From Evernia prunastri (Eukaryota; Ascomycota; Lecanoromycetes; Lecanorales; Parmeliaceae): a stretch of 64,000 nt of DNA. Within the stretch, counting starts at the first letter, position 1; each line of letters starts with the position of its first letter. This document shows positions 1 to 12,757 of this stretch, in pieces. A program made the position numbers and the translations under genes. The stretch covers positions 434,001 to 498,000 of the forward strand of contig NKYR01000005.1 in assembly GCA_003184365.1 (NCBI GenBank), in the 5' to 3' direction. The notes under the pieces are model-generated. The model was not told the origin of the DNA, made no database searches, and saw nothing but the letters and a program-made list of their open reading frames with translations.

Positions 1-3000
1 GATTTTACTCGTGACAAGCCTTGTGCGTAAGTGCTTAATTATTTAATCCTAAAAGAGCTATGTGTTGATCTCTATATCTCAGATGGAAAAACCACTGTCT
101 TGACGGCGTTTTTAGAAAGGTCTCAAGCGCTACCTCATACTCCGAATGTCAGCAACGTTTCATCGAGTGGGTCAGAAGCTACCGTTCTCCTGGGTCAGCA
201 GCTCCAAACACAGCAGAAGAAGAATTGAGGATGTGCCCTTTGTTATGGTGTCGCAGGACTTTTGACAGCAAAGAATTGACAATATGTCACGTTTTGGAGT
301 GCCCTCGCCTTTCAAACGCGTTGTATTGGTGCCCATACCATAGCCGCTCCGAACGTTTTTTCGAACGCAACAAACAGTGCAAAAGTACCAAATCCAGATC
401 TCCAGACAAGGACAGCAAAGTGCACCTGGCTGATAAGTTTTTCAACTGGGTCTGTCGCAGGCGCTGTTGGAAAGGATCAGGTGTGTAATCAGCTCTCCAG
501 CGTTGAAGGATACGATTACTTACAGATTGGTGCTGAAAAAGCCGAATCGAAAGAGAAGGCATGTCTGGACAACCAAAGCTTCAGATCACCCGGATCCGAC
601 ACAAGATCAAAAGATCAATGCCATCGCTCTAGCACGGCCGAGCTAGATGGTGGCTTACAAGAGCTAGCATCATCCGAAACAGTCGGAACGCTACACGAGA
701 TGTGCGATCCCCCGACACCCACACACAAGATGCGAGACCACTCATTCTCAAAGGAGAATTCAACGTCTACAAATTTGCAGCGACAAGATCCGGCAGAGCT
801 CCTCGATCCGATCAATGGAGAATTTGCTGGGCGCAGCTTGTTGCAAAAAATTCTTAAAATGCCAGCTCTCGATCCCCGATATTCTACTGCTAAGCACACC
901 CGGAGTAATTTGCCTCGTACGTACGAATTAGGAAACAGACTCTCACAGATAGCTCGGGAAGCTTCTATGTCGGATCATCTAACCAAAGACAGGATCTTAG
1001 TGGAAACTGACATGTTTAGAGAGAGTAGCGACAGCTCCAAGGTTCCGACAGAGGCTCCTGTAGTTCAAACAGTCATATCATCGCCACCAAGACCCAAGTC
1101 ACTTGATCTGAATAGACCGTTACCCAAATTACCTCAAAGCAACTCTTTGAACTTGAATCGGCAATTGCCGCCAACTCCAAATGACACAGAGATTTCGCAG
1201 CCAAGAATCGGCTCCTCCTGTCGCCCTTCAGACACCAAACCTGTTCATAGGTTCTCCTGTCCTGATCAGAAAAGTATGAAATGCACGCCCACCGATACAT
1301 TCCCAGACATAGTCTGGCCGGGTCCTGATACGGCTTGGCAGTCCCACAGCCGACGCGAAGCATCCCGTATGAACCTGCGTTCGACCCACGACGAGGTCAT
1401 GGTGAATGACGTACTGGCTAGCAAAGATTTTTGCGAGGATCCAAATCGTCCACAAGAGCAAGGGAACCCCGATTTGATCTGGGGTACTGTTTCTCCGAGC
1501 ACGTTTGTTACGAGCGCGAAGTCATCAGCTTCAAATATCACCTCTCCAGCTTCTCCAGCCTCTCCAAACTTTGAGGCTTTTTGCCCGTGGTCAAACATGC
1601 TCTCTCCATCAAGTCCGAAGGCCGAAGTGGTCCCTCCACCTTCAAATGCTGACTTCGCAGCCCTGCAGACTCATGAGGGTCTAGATATGAGCTCGTTGGA
1701 GCACTATGAAGACGCCGAAGGCGGTTGGATATCTCTTAGTCCATCGCTACCAGAGTCCGAAAGCCAGGAGCTCGGGCACACGGTCTCTTCCTTCATCACC
1801 TCTGAGTCTAGTCTCCTCATTCAAAAACCAGTCTTCCATACAGCTATCTCCTCGGCGTTTGAAGCTCAATGGACAAAAGAGAGCACGCCCGAAAGGCCTG
1901 TCCATGCTTTTTCTAACCATCAATTCCAGGGTAAAGAGTTGGAAGCGTCACCCGTCTATACTCAGCCTTTCCACTCAAAAATGAAGTCGTTCGACTTGGC
2001 AGGCTGCACCAATCCAAGCGCAATCGACGGAGTAGTAGAGTCAGTACCACAGTCATCAATGATGAAGTCGTTTATACACGTGGACACTTCAAACTCAGGG
2101 AGTGCTGTCTTCTTGTCCTCTGCAACTCCCCTCTCACCTCGGGCTCGGAACATTCGCATGGACTCGAGCGTCATGGATTGGAGAACAGAGAATTTGAAAG
2201 CAGAGATTACCGTATCCCCTTTGACTCCGTCTGACATCAATCTCGATGAAGATTGTCTCGACCACCTACCGTTACCAGTCATTGATAGCAACCCACCGTA
2301 TACGTTTAGCTCGCCGTATCCTCCGGAAACAACACCCAGCGTGGCTTTGTGGAGCAGGCGGCAGACGAATGTTCCGCCCCTACCTCTTTTTAGAACTAAC
2401 ATCACTTCATTGGACGAAGAAAATGGAAAGGTAGCACCAAGCCTTCAGAAAACGACGACTAATCCTAGAAGCCTCACTCTCGATCGCAGTTTAGCGCAGA
2501 TTCAGGGCGGGAAAGGAGAAAAGAGCGTTGACGAAGTTGCACACTCCCAAAGTGACTTTTCTTCAGCGTACCAAAGTAGTCCAAACTCAGCTGATGCTCT
2601 CTTACATCGCTTCGATCACCCGGCCCTGTTCTTGACTCATCTTCCACCAAAGCAGACACAGGTCGAAAAGCTTCAGGGATGGATCGTCCAAATAAATGAT
2701 ATTTGGATGCAGAGGCTCAAATCAGTTCCTGTGCTCGGACCTCGCTGTAGTGCACTCCGGCCACATACTCTGGTTAAGAAAGGCTTCCGGGCTCTGAGAG
2801 AATGCTTCTATGGGAGATATGTAAATACCTTTGAGGATGTTTTTGCATTTATGCATCTGGCTTTTGCTGCTGCTTTTCTCTTGTATGATCATCAGAAGTT
2901 TCATTGTTTGGCTGAATGTTATGACGAGGCGCTTTTCAGTGACGCCCTTCAGTGGCAAGATGCGTTGTCTGATGAGGAGGACAAGAACTTGTTTCTGAAG

Positions 3001-4264
3001 GCTATGGATCACCTGAGATGCCTACCCGATCCTCAGTCTATCCCGTCCTCCCACAGCAATCGCCATAAAACCTTAGGCAGCATCATTACGCGGCAATCAC
3101 TCAAACATGGTGACCAGACGGACCTATTGAATGTGTTGAGAAACAAAGAGGATTTCAAAGCATGCATTGGCCTCCTTGATGGTAAGTTGAATCTGCTCCA
3201 TGCAAACCGCATGATCATATTCTAAGAGATTTGTAGGCTTCAAGGATGCAGAAATCTATGAAAGGAATACTCAATTTCCTCCCGAGGCTCTCTCCTGGCG
3301 TGCCTGGCGTGCCGAGTCTCGCACTGAGGAAATCACGCACATGATCAATCAAATAACTCATCCGCTTCTACAGGAACGCGGAATCGAGGCGCTTCGAGAG
3401 ATTGTGGCCGATGTCGAGTCCCAGATATACAAAGGGTTGCTGTGGGATACTCATGAAGTCGAGGTCACCCTGAAGACCAGTGGTAGAGTAAGATCCAAGG
3501 CTTCACCCCCATTTGCTACTCATTGAGCTGATAAGCTTCAGTTGAACTCTGAAACACCTGAAGTTTCTGAGAGATATCAGGACGTCGTTACCAGTCAGTG
3601 TAATCAAGCAATGTTGTCTTCGGGAACAGACTGGAACCCGAGCTGGCGAAACGATCATTACATCGTTGTCGTGGACGAAGTACTGAACATATTGGAGAAG
3701 CAGGACATGGGAGACATGTTTGAAAGTTCCCCTGCATCTAGGTCAGATGCCTGTGGATTCGAAGTGATCACTCCGGATCCGCCAACCCTCGACTCGCCCG
3801 CTCCCTGGTCTTCAACAAGTAGTGAAAACTCAGTGCTCGACTCCTCTCCAACGAGCGCCATGTCCTGGATATCTACGGATAGTTCGGAGAGACCTGAAGT
3901 CAGCACCCCAGTAACCTCGCTAAGCAGTTCTCCGATGTCGCAAGCCCCTAAAACCCCAATGACTTTCGCTGTAAACTGCTCGGCATGCTCCATGATATTC
4001 AGAGGGAGTCCACAAGACGCCAGGTCCAATTTTCAACGCCATCTACGAACGTCCCGAAGACACAACAAGAAGGCAGGCCTCAAATGTCCCCTACCAGAAT
4101 GTGCCACGAGACCTCCCATGAGGTCTGACAACTTAGGCCCGCATCTGCAGAAGAAACATAAGATGTCCCCAACGGAAAAGAAAGCGGTCGTAGAGGAGAC
4201 TAGCTTATTGGCAAGGAAAGCGAACAATGATAGAAGAGCTCGACGCCGACCTCGTCGAGGATAG
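1..4264 (+). CDS. C2H2-type zinc-finger protein, 5' end outside window
   Basis: Large hypothetical protein that probably binds nucleic acid. Exons inferred: 1-26, 83-482, 526-3181, 3237-3487, 3542-4264. Introns 27-82, 3182-3236 and 3488-3541 have clear GTAAGx donors and CAG/TAG acceptors. Intron 483-525 is short, with a weak GTGTAA donor; it was chosen only because it keeps frame. The N-terminal part has Cys/His clusters (CPLLWCRR, then H and C pairs near 285-345). The middle, about 2 kb, is Ser/Pro-rich and disordered. A folded helical segment follows at about 2620-3480. The C-terminus carries a finger-like pattern, CSACSMIF...H...H near 3975-4080, then CPLPEC...H...H near 4087-4160, ending in a basic tail. 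It could be a regulator or scaffold; no specific function can be named. The window starts inside the gene. Confidence 0.75.
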
Positions 4265-5030
4265 ACCTCTAGTCTATTGTGCGGGATTTTCCACAGGTCT
4301 GACACTTACTGTCACGATTGGCCATGTTCCATACTCTCGTTACTCGTTGCTTTGGCCGTTATTCCTATACTATTCAGTCGCGATTTAATGACATGACGAA
4401 TTATATCCTCAGACAAATTGCACGTGCAGTAATCTCACGCCTATGCTACCAAGTTCACCCCTCATAAATCCTCCGTAGTCCTGCCCCGACTCATTCGGCA
4501 CGGTGACTTCCACACATCCGTCCCGAAGCCTGCAGGGCTTACTCAAACGAGTGTCGAACAAAGCATAGTATATTCACGATAAGACCACAGGGTCAATTGG
4601 CCCTAGGGCCGTGAACGTGACCGAACCGGGCGAGCCTCATCCGATGCGCTAAGATAAATACTGCTCGATCGGTGTTCTAGACTGCATTTCCATGCCTTCA
4701 ACGCGATGGCTCAGGCAACCGCAAGGTCTATCCAACGCGTCCAACGCGTTATTCGCGTCTAGGACTGCTCTATCAGGACTCTGTACCACATGACTACGGC
4801 CTAGATAGGAGACCTCTTACGTTTATCTTGACACTTTCAGATAAGCGCAGGTGGGAAACGGTCCCGTGACGTTTTCTAATCGCGATTGCACGGCCAGAAA
4901 CGAGGACTGATGGCACATCATCGTTGGCACCTAGGACTGCTAGGACGGTCGACTTCGGCCTCGGCCGGTCGTTGGCTTTTTGCCTGGAGGCGAACGGGGA
5001 GCCTGGATGTGGTTTGGTACGGATGAGAGA
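4265..5030. other. Intergenic, nothing recognised
   Basis: About 770 bases between the zinc-finger gene and the next possible gene. No ORF with coding-like composition or splice structure was seen, and no repeat stands out. Confidence 0.6.
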
Positions 5031-5032
5031 GT

Positions 5033-5039
5033 TATAAAG
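5033..5039 (+). promoter_or_regulatory. TATA-like box before the small basic protein
   Basis: TATAAAG lies 28 bases before the ATG at 5061. This is very close for a fungal start, so the true start may be further down, or the box may be chance. Confidence 0.3.
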
Positions 5040-5060
5040 GAGTAGGGGATCGCCGTTGAA

Positions 5061-5512
5061 ATGGCCAAGAAGAGAAAGAGCAGCAGACGCTCGCAGCAAT
5101 CGGATCAGTATACCGAATCAATCAACCCCCGCAAGACTAGAGTCACTTTCAGCACAATCAGAAGCCCAATTCCTAACCTCGGACCTCTCGATCCGACCCG
5201 CCTTTCCGATCGTACAGACCGTACCTTAGCCATGTCGTCGTCGGTTCCCCCCTTCCCCTACTTATACCATTCTCCGAGTGGCATCGAGCTGACTCGATTC
5301 TCTCCAGCAACAGCAATCAATACACTACCCACAGCCAAAGCCAGTCCTCCCAAGGGTCGAGCCAGCGCCGCCCGCAATTGGACACATGGGCCAGGACGGA
5401 GGAGACGCATGAGGAGGTGGCGGTTGGGACGAAGAGCTCGAGAAAGACGGCAAATACGATTGTGAAAATGGATAATCTGGAGCAGAGAATTGAGGGGAGT
5501 TCGAGGAGGTAG
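5061..5512 (+). CDS. Small Ser/Arg-rich hypothetical protein, splicing uncertain
   Basis: Two overlapping frames both look coding. The first begins at ATG 5061 with a lysine/arginine-rich start (MAKKRKSSRRSQQSD) and stays open to 5465. The second is open from about 5177 to the TAG at 5510-5512 and ends in a polar, charged tail (DTWARTEETHEEVAV, then a KMDNLEQRIE stretch). A CTGAC branch site followed by CTCCAG ends a likely intron at 5307. The GTATAC donor at 5108 is in matching phase but gives a 200-nt intron, long for this genome. No family was recognised. The basic start suggests a nuclear protein; that is only inference. Confidence 0.35.
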
Positions 5513-6090
5513 AGAATGATTCTGAGATTTTTCATGACAGGGTTTCGTTGTTGTTTTTTGGTCTATAGTAGGGGCACTGCCAGGGTGAGAGATGCAGGCT
5601 GGGTATGGAAGTCTTTAATGAGAGAACTCTTTTTACGAAATGATGAAATATAAGCTCTTTGAGTGTAGGTTTTCCGTCCATGTTTGACCCACTTCAAATG
5701 CCCGTCTCGTGACTCGTGAGCATGGCGAGACTGTTTACTTGTGCAGTCTTCTTCAACTGCGCGTCCTGTGTTCGTTCGTAAATGACGTTCCAGCGTTTCC
5801 GGGGAAATTTCATATCACAAATTGTCGATGAAATAGTCAATCTTACTCCAATCTGCAGATCATCGCACGACGTTCTGAGTTCATCTTGATGCGCAATGTT
5901 GGCAATTATTGATAGCTGTCCCGACAGGTACCCGAAACCACCCGGTGTATAAAGTATGATTGATTAATTACATAATAGTTGAGGGTATACTATAAATTAC
6001 TTCCGGAAGGAGCCGTGTAGCGCGATTTGCATAGCTTCGTCACTCCATGTACTACTTTCCCTCCTTTCGTTCATACATACCCTGACACAA
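5513..6090. other. Intergenic, nothing recognised
   Basis: AT-richer spacer serving as 3' flank of the small basic gene and promoter of the sulfotransferase-like gene. No gene or repeat was supported. Confidence 0.5.
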
Positions 6091-7072
6091 ATGCCTCTCC
6101 TTCATCCAGTCGACCTGCTACTGCAATGGATCTACCGCTTCGACGAACCGGCCGTCGTCCGCGACCGCCCGATGCAAGTCCTAGCCCTAGGTCTTTCCCG
6201 TTGCGGCACCGAGTCGCTAAAATTCGCCCTCGAGGAACTGGGATACAAGGGCGTGTATCACGGCTTCGAGGTCAGAGCGGACCAGTGCATGGTCTGGAGT
6301 CGGCTGTGGGACGCCAAGGCCGCTCATGGGTCCGACTTCAAGATCGGAACGGACGTCTTTGATCGTTTGATTGGGAACTATGAGGCGGTCACGGATGCGC
6401 CGGGGAATATGTTTGCGGAGGAGTTGATAGAGGCTTACCCGCACGCCAAGGTACCCACCCGCGATAAGTCAGGTGTTCATGCGATCCTTGGCGACTGATG
6501 TGTGCATTTGAAGGTCATTCTCAACCGCCGTAAAGACGTTGACGCGTGGGAGCGAAGCTTCCGCGAAACCTTGATCAAAGGAATCCGGGATAATTGGCGG
6601 TTCAAGGCGCTATCTGTCTTCTCTCCAGACTACTTCTGGCTGCGTCGGATCACGCGGCGCTTTGTCATCGACTTCTACCACGGCAGCTTTGAGAAGTATG
6701 GTGTGGATGTTTACCGGGCGCACTATCGGCAACTGGAACAGGCGATGGGGGAGCGAGAATATTTGCAGTGGACGGTGGAAGATGGTTGGTATGGTGCCCA
6801 TTTTCCGTAATTGCAATGCTTCATGCCAATATTTTTGAGACCCTCCTGCCGATGCTGATGACAGCAAAAGGGAGCCCCTGTGCGCCTTCCTTGAGAAAAC
6901 GGTTCCGGAAATAGCTTTTCCCAGCGGTAATGCACCGCCAGAGTTTGCGAAAAGGATTGAGGAAAAGAGAAAGCCACAGTTCAGACAAGCGCGTGTCAAT
7001 CTGGCCAAGACAGTTGGTGTGGTGGTAGCAGCCGTTGTTGCGGTTTGGATGGCATATACGAGGCTTGCTTGA
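6091..7072 (+). CDS. Sulfotransferase-like P-loop protein with C-terminal membrane anchor
   Basis: Member of the fungal Sulfotransfer_4 type family. Exons 6091-6450, 6514-6788 and 6871-7072 give 278 aa. The PAPS-binding-type loop GLSRCGTESL is at residues 34-43, the DAPGNMFAEEL segment follows, then VILNRRKDVDAWERSF (the second conserved strand) and the C-terminal motif DGWEPLCAFL, which is rebuilt across the second intron and supports acceptor 6870. The last 25 residues are a hydrophobic helix (VGVVVAAVVAVWMAY), so the protein is probably tail-anchored. The family resembles cytosolic sulfotransferases, but real substrates are mostly unknown. A paralog of the same length and plan lies at 42264-43317. 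The gene looks intact. Confidence 0.85.
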
Positions 7073-7616
7073 TTAGTCCGCCACGTTGGTGAAGGTCACA
7101 TTCCTTACCAAATATAGAGTCAATATGAGGTTGTTAACACAAATACCGTTTCATATCGCCATCCTTGGCCTCAACGCCTCGAAATGGGCCAAATGTTGAC
7201 GACTGTTTGGTCGGTCACCACTAGATTGTCGAACGCAATTGAGAAACTTCCTTCATGTATTGAACTTCCTATACCTTATAGACCCCAATCTCGGATCTAT
7301 CACTATCCATTTCACCATTGTCCAGTATTTATGGAATCAGTCCATCAATGGCCTGCATTTGCCACACACTAACAGTCACATAATACATTACTACTTTGTG
7401 TTAATAGGACTTAACACCAGTGTTCTCTTGGCATGAACTTCACCGCACATAAATAGCTGTCTCTCCTACATCTTGCACAGCATGCAAATTCTACATTTGC
7501 AAGAGACCACTTAGACCATTCCCAACAAGTACCAACATCGGTACCGCACCCAAAAACGTAAAGAAGTACGCAATACTACCACATCATCTTCAATACCCTC
7601 TAAGGACCATCACGAA
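7073..7616. other. Intergenic, nothing recognised
   Basis: AT-rich promoter-like spacer before the Cys/His small protein. Short open frames here lack coding character. Confidence 0.5.
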
Positions 7617-8042
7617 ATGTGCCAATACCGCGTGCGCAAATTCCGCTGCGGCCACAATTACAAGACCCCTATTCCTCCATGCAACCTCCACCGCACCTGC
7701 ACGCTCGAGCAAGCCGCCCTCGTCGAATTGAAAACCGACATGACCGACCTACGAAATCTTATCCGAATGGACAACTTGAACAGCCGCGATTGCCCGGCCT
7801 ACCAGCAGCTGCTTGACAGATTCAGAACTCACTACCGCTCATACTTTGGTCACGGCAGCACCAACGGGAACAGTGTGATGGCTTCTTTGCGAGATGTTGA
7901 GCGGTATCTTGACGAGGAGATTGCTGCTATTGCCCGGAGTGTGACGGAGTCGATTCAAAGCCGCGAGATGTGTTGGGATGACTGTTGGGAGGGGTTGTTG
8001 ATTCTGGGGAGGGAGGCGCAGCTGCGTGTGAGGAGGGACTGA
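7617..8042 (+). CDS. Small hypothetical protein with N-terminal Cys/His cluster
   Basis: Single-exon ORF of 141 aa starting at ATG 7617. The first 40 residues contain a Cys/His set (MCQYRVRKFRCGHNYKTP, then two more Cys near residues 22 and 28), which could bind zinc. The rest is helical and acidic, with a later Cys pair (EMCWDDCWEGLLIL). Small fungal proteins opening with C-x7-C-x-H exist as conserved hypotheticals, but I cannot name a function. No signal peptide or membrane segment is visible. Codon use and the clean ATG context (CACGAAATG) support a real gene. Confidence 0.7.
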   Translation: MCQYRVRKFRCGHNYKTPIPPCNLHRTCTLEQAALVELKTDMTDLRNLIRMDNLNSRDCPAYQQLLDRFRTHYRSYFGHGSTNGNSVMASLRDVERYLDEEIAAIARSVTESIQSREMCWDDCWEGLLILGREAQLRVRRD

Positions 8043-8661
8043 GGAGGGCGTTGTTGGTGATGGTGTTGTGCAGGTTGGGGGATGGGATCTTGATGGAGCA
8101 GATTGGATCTTTTTAAGAGCTTACCGGAAGAGAATCTAGGAGAATGCTGAGGCATGCTTTGGTACTTGGTGAGTAGGTTGAAGCGGGCGAACAGTAGTCT
8201 CCGGCCGGACAAACCGAGCATTGAGACTGCTATGGAAAAAGAAACATTGAGCCCAATGATGCAAACCAAAAAGTACGCGAGATACGTATGCCAAGGCCAT
8301 TACTGTTAGGGAGTCCGCTTGTTGTCTAATGCCTACCATGCAGCCATCACTGTCTTCATGATTGCTACCGTCAAGAATTCATTTAGCTAGCCGTTCCTTG
8401 TCTGCATCAGCCATCTTAGACCTTCCTGGAGGACCAATCCATCAGTTCAAGTATCACGTTTTCGCCTCCACACAAGCTTCGTTATCCCACTAAAGTACTG
8501 GCCCCCTTTTCTCACAAGCTCCTTGGCATCCTTGGTAAGGTACCTATTAATGGGGAAGCACAACCAACTCAAAATTTCGCTTTTTGGCTCATCTGTCCTC
8601 AACTTTCTATCAGCCTGCGTCTTTTCATCTTGATAAGTCAACGTACTTCATTATCACTTCT
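8043..8661. other. Intergenic, nothing recognised
   Basis: Spacer between two plus-strand genes. Minus-strand open frames here are not coding-like. Confidence 0.5.
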
Positions 8662-8686
8662 AAAAAAAAAAAAAAAAAAAAAAAAA
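8662..8686 (+). repeat. Poly-A tract of 25
   Basis: Uninterrupted run of 25 A. It could be a nucleosome-excluding promoter element of the next gene, or the relic of a retroposed tail. The first is simpler, because a coding ORF starts downstream. Confidence 0.8.
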
Positions 8687-8897
8687 CTTGCTACATCCTG
8701 CATCTTTCACAGTCCCCAAGCCCTTTTTCTCCCAATCTAACATTGTAACATTGCAACATTGCCTGCTCAGCCTTCTCCGATTTTACTCAAAATCCATCTT
8801 CTCGCTAACTCAATCTGTGCCTCTCGACTCTCAATCAACAGTGCTTGCTGCTTTGAAATCAGCCATCAAAACTCTACGAGAAAACGTATCCTCGACG

Positions 8898-9820
8898 ATG
8901 GCACTCAAATTAAGTAGATATGTCCCCGACCACTACAAAATTGCTGCCAAATCCCCACCATCTCTCCAGGATTCAATCAGCAGGCAGCCTTTCCCTTTCA
9001 TGCGTCTCCCTCCTGAATTGCGCCTTCAAATCTACAAGGACTACTTGATTGATCGCTACTCTACCTCACCCGCAGCATTTCACGAGATGGTCCTCGAATC
9101 TGCCAAAGCTCCGGTCGAGATCTTGCAAGTCAGTAAAACGGTCAATACAGAAGTCCAAGACCTCCTCCAGCAATGGCATGAAAGCATAGTTACCCTACGG
9201 ATATGTTGGCAAGATCGCGCTTACAGGCGATGGGTGAGCGTCTGGACTATGCCCGCATTGCGCACCTCAGCATCGAAATCTTTCCTCCGCACCGAGACCG
9301 GCCTACCAAGATGATGCACATCTGGAGACACGTTCGCAAACTCTGTTACGATCTACAAGAGGCTCCGTCCCTGCAGCACGTATCCGTGCACTTCATGGAG
9401 AATCAGTACGCAACATGGTCAGTTGCTGGCAAGCCTTTGGAGAGGATGGGAGCGGGCTATTGTATACCTTCCCATTTTACTGCAACGGGAACTGGCTATT
9501 TCAGAGCTCCGCCCCCATCGGACATTGTAAATATCCTCTATATATTGAGGCTATTGGCAAATGTCACAAAAGCACAGATACACTTGCCTGTTTCTCTAGC
9601 GGACAGTGCGGCCTTGCAAGAACAGACGAAGACCATCGAGGAGGTGATGACGAAGATCAGGTGGCTGGATGATGAGTATAAGAAGAGGGTAATCGATTCC
9701 ATTGGAGCAGATATAGACGACAGCGAGAATGGTCGGAAACCGCCATGGGTAGCAATTTTCAATACGACCTGGATGGGCGGACTCGCTATATGGTTATGTT
9801 TCAAACTTGCGAACCTTTGA
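8898..9820 (+). CDS. F-box-like hypothetical protein with a frame change
   Basis: The coding signal lies in two frames. The first runs from ATG 8898 (an earlier in-frame ATG at 8688 is possible) and holds the F-box-like fungal motif FMRLPPELRLQIYKDYL near residues 36-52. The second is open to 9820, with EIFPPHRDRPTKMMHIWRHV and a C-terminal hydrophobic end. The switch is near 9189-9300. A 38-nt intron at 9189-9226 fits the phase, giving 294 aa, but it is shorter than the other introns and has a weak GTTACC donor. A one-base frameshift is therefore equally likely. Fungal proteins with this motif are numerous and mostly uncharacterised, so no substrate can be given. Confidence 0.55.
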
Positions 9821-12620
9821 CAATGTCTGGCCTCATAGAAATTCCATCATCAAGTGTCAACACTAAAATGACAATCCAAGATGCAAAGGCAACGAGAACC
9901 TCGACTTCGCTCCCTAGGATTTTGTGAAATCCTATGGCGGCAACCACTACCTTTAAAGGATAAATCTGGGAAGGAGCATGTGAACGTACCCAATCCCTTT
10001 CAAGGTTCGGTGACCTTCAACACCAGTCAGCCGCATTGGAGTTGGGAGGCTAGGCTTTGAGAAGGGAAGGGCAGAATCTGTAGAAAGTGGGTCCGGTATT
10101 GGAGAAGTGGTAACGGACTTTGAAGGAGGATAGTATTGGAAGGTGCTTCCCGGAGCCTCATGTAGGCTGGATTTGTGTCGCATGTTTAGCTTGGCTTGGT
10201 GGGTTGAATCATCCTGCAGCCGACTTCCTCTATAGAAAACAACCAATCGTCTTCTACTTACACGACTCTCATGTCACAGTTCTACTGACAAGGCGGAACT
10301 AAAGGACTACAGAAAATGATTAGAGTAAGTGGGATGTGGAAAAAAGGGGAGGACAAATATGGAGAAAGTGAGGGCAAGGCGGGGGCACTGGCGGCACGGA
10401 ATTTGGGGCAAAAGAACGTAGAGCGTGAGAGGTCGGAGACCGGTAACTTGGCGGTGGAGAAAGGCAGCGCGTTGGGGAAAGGGGGATGGGCCGTAGAGAA
10501 GATGGAGGCGGAACCGGGAAATTGGTGGCTCGGAACTGTGGGGAAAGGAAAGGTGGAGTGGAGAAAGCAGAGGGTTAGGGTAATGAGTGAGAGAGGTTAG
10601 AATGTGGAAGAAGGAAAGGCAGCATTGGTGGACCATGCCAGGTCTCTGGAATGTACGGCTATGCGACCTCACGGCGAGAATGAGGGGAAAGGTTGGGGAG
10701 GTTTGAGAGACTAGAAGACGTGGACTGTAGATGGCCTCGAGAGCGTCGTAAATGAACAGACACGATAAGTAACAAACATACTGGAAGAAGCATACCGCTG
10801 GGATAAATAGATACCAGCAAAGGCAAACATATATTCCATAAAGTAGGACGCAATTTGGTGCCCTAGGCATTTCTGATAAAAGGCCTTGCAGAAGTGGATC
10901 TTCGGCCGAGTTCCTCGTTCATCAAGGTGTCATCGTCTGGCCGTAAGAGCGTTACGTATGACGATCAAAAGGAAGGCGTCCGGTAGGAAGGGCGATTACG
11001 CAGAGACGATTTGGACAGACGAGGGCAACATAGTGGCACAGGGAGAGGCTACGGCAGGAAGAAAGAGAGGTCACGGTTTGCTGTATGTGTCAAGTCTTGA
11101 CAAACCTTAACGCAACGCAAAGATCTGTCGTTAGAAATACCAACCGAGGTGGTGAGGAGATGGGGATCAAATAGATGGAAAAGCTGAGATTTGAGGCCGA
11201 CAATCGAGACATGATGGCTAAGAGGGCGCCCTGCGACGTAGGATACCACCTCAATGATACTGACAGTAAGACACCAGAGGAGTCTACACCGATTTGAACA
11301 GCCTTGCTTTTCGTGAAGTGTTCTGATTGACTCGCATATAAGGTCCAATAGGGACTGAGTGAAGACGAGTATGATGTAGTCAACCAATCTATCAATAAGT
11401 CAACGCACTAGGAACTATCCGTATTCCTCCAAGCAAGTTTCAAACCTTCCCTGACCCTGGTCACTGTGCTTTGGCAAATGGACACTGAAGCGATTCTGCG
11501 ACGACGGAATTTGGGGTGGCTCTTGAGGAGATCCGTTGGGGGTAATCGGGAAGGGAAAAACTCGTCCGTGCATGGTTGGAGGGAATGGGAAACCGGAATA
11601 GATGCGAAGGAGACGGTGCCGTCTGGATACGTGCTCGGCTGTAAGGGCCTGGATGCTGGACGAAAATTCCACACTCGTTGTCGAAGCCTCTGCTAAAACC
11701 TGGTCTTACGCGTCGCAAGGTCTAGCTTCGGAAAGATGAAAGCGTTATGCATTTAGCATCGTGGCTTGATGCAACTCGCCTAGTCATGAGTGATTACTGC
11801 GCCACGCTTTTCCCTTGCCGAAAAGCTCTAGATACGCAGCTCCAGGCTGGACATTCCACTCTTGTAACCACAAGCGGGTCGTCCAAAACGTTGTTCCCAT
11901 GCTCGAGTCATACACTGGTCCTGGTACTGAGATCACGACTTATTTTGGGGAACAATGCAAGTAGAAGCTAGTTCTGCCGGGTTTGACGCGCTGCAGACTG
12001 CCGTGAAACGTGACTTGGCGATTGCGCCCGGCGCTTACTGGACCACGAGATTTTTCTTCGATAAATACCGAGTGACTGGATCCGGGGAATCGGCAACTCT
12101 TTCCAAATTGCGGTCAAAGTGGGCTTGGGCAGGGACCCGAAATCTCCAGGCGCAGGAAGACCTTTTTCAGACGAAGCTAAAGCGTCACACGGCGTTGAAA
12201 GCTGGGTGCAACCCCCACAGCATCCCGGTATCTAGCGTCTTTGGTGCGGTCCGAGATAGAAGAAGTTTATCACAGCCACTCGTAGAAATGCACGTGTGCG
12301 TGGGTTCCAAACTCGACAACTCTGGACGCGGATGAAGAGAAAAACTTGAGTGGAGCAACATGGACCCCTCGTGGGCTCAAGATACGGTCACGTGGAAAAT
12401 GGAGAGACAGGGACCAATGATCCGGCAGGGGGTATCTGCACTTCCACTTTCCTGTTTCCGTGTACGAGGGTGGTCGCTTAGGGTTGAGGAGAGACACAAG
12501 CTAGCATTCTAGAGATCTGTCCGTGGTCCCCTCAAACGTACCCTGCGTCTGGGCTGTGTTGCAGGATACTATGGGACATTTTGTGAAACGGAATTGATCG
12601 AGGTAGTAGGTGCAGATGTC
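9821..12620. other. Long stretch with no supported gene
   Basis: About 2.8 kb. The plus strand is markedly purine-rich at about 10316-10620, which opens long pyrimidine-coded frames on the minus strand (one of 187 aa at 10307-10870) without coding character. A 126-aa plus ORF at 11955-12335 starts with ATG but matches nothing I know and sits in no recognisable promoter context. The stretch may hold decayed genes. Confidence 0.45.
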
Positions 12621-12628
12621 TATAAAGG
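12621..12628 (+). promoter_or_regulatory. TATA box of array copy 1
   Basis: TATAAAGG lies 137 bases before ATG 12758, followed by a pyrimidine-rich leader. Its position matches the TATA boxes of copies 2 and 4 of the array. Confidence 0.55.
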
Positions 12629-12757
12629 CTAGGATTGCTGCTCTCATTTTTCTATCTCATTAAATCTCATCCTCTCGTCCACACACACAAACACACACTG
12701 AGCACAACAGCACTTTCGGCCTCACTGAACCTGACCTTACCCTAAGATAACCTCGCT

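Noticed and set aside
10307..10870. 187-aa minus-strand open frame
   Set aside because: It exists because the plus strand is purine-rich. The translation is a Leu/Pro/Ser/Phe run without domain character or splice sites.
11955..12335. 126-aa ATG-initiated plus ORF
   Set aside because: No domain, no promoter or splice evidence, mixed composition; kept only as a remark in the intergenic entry.
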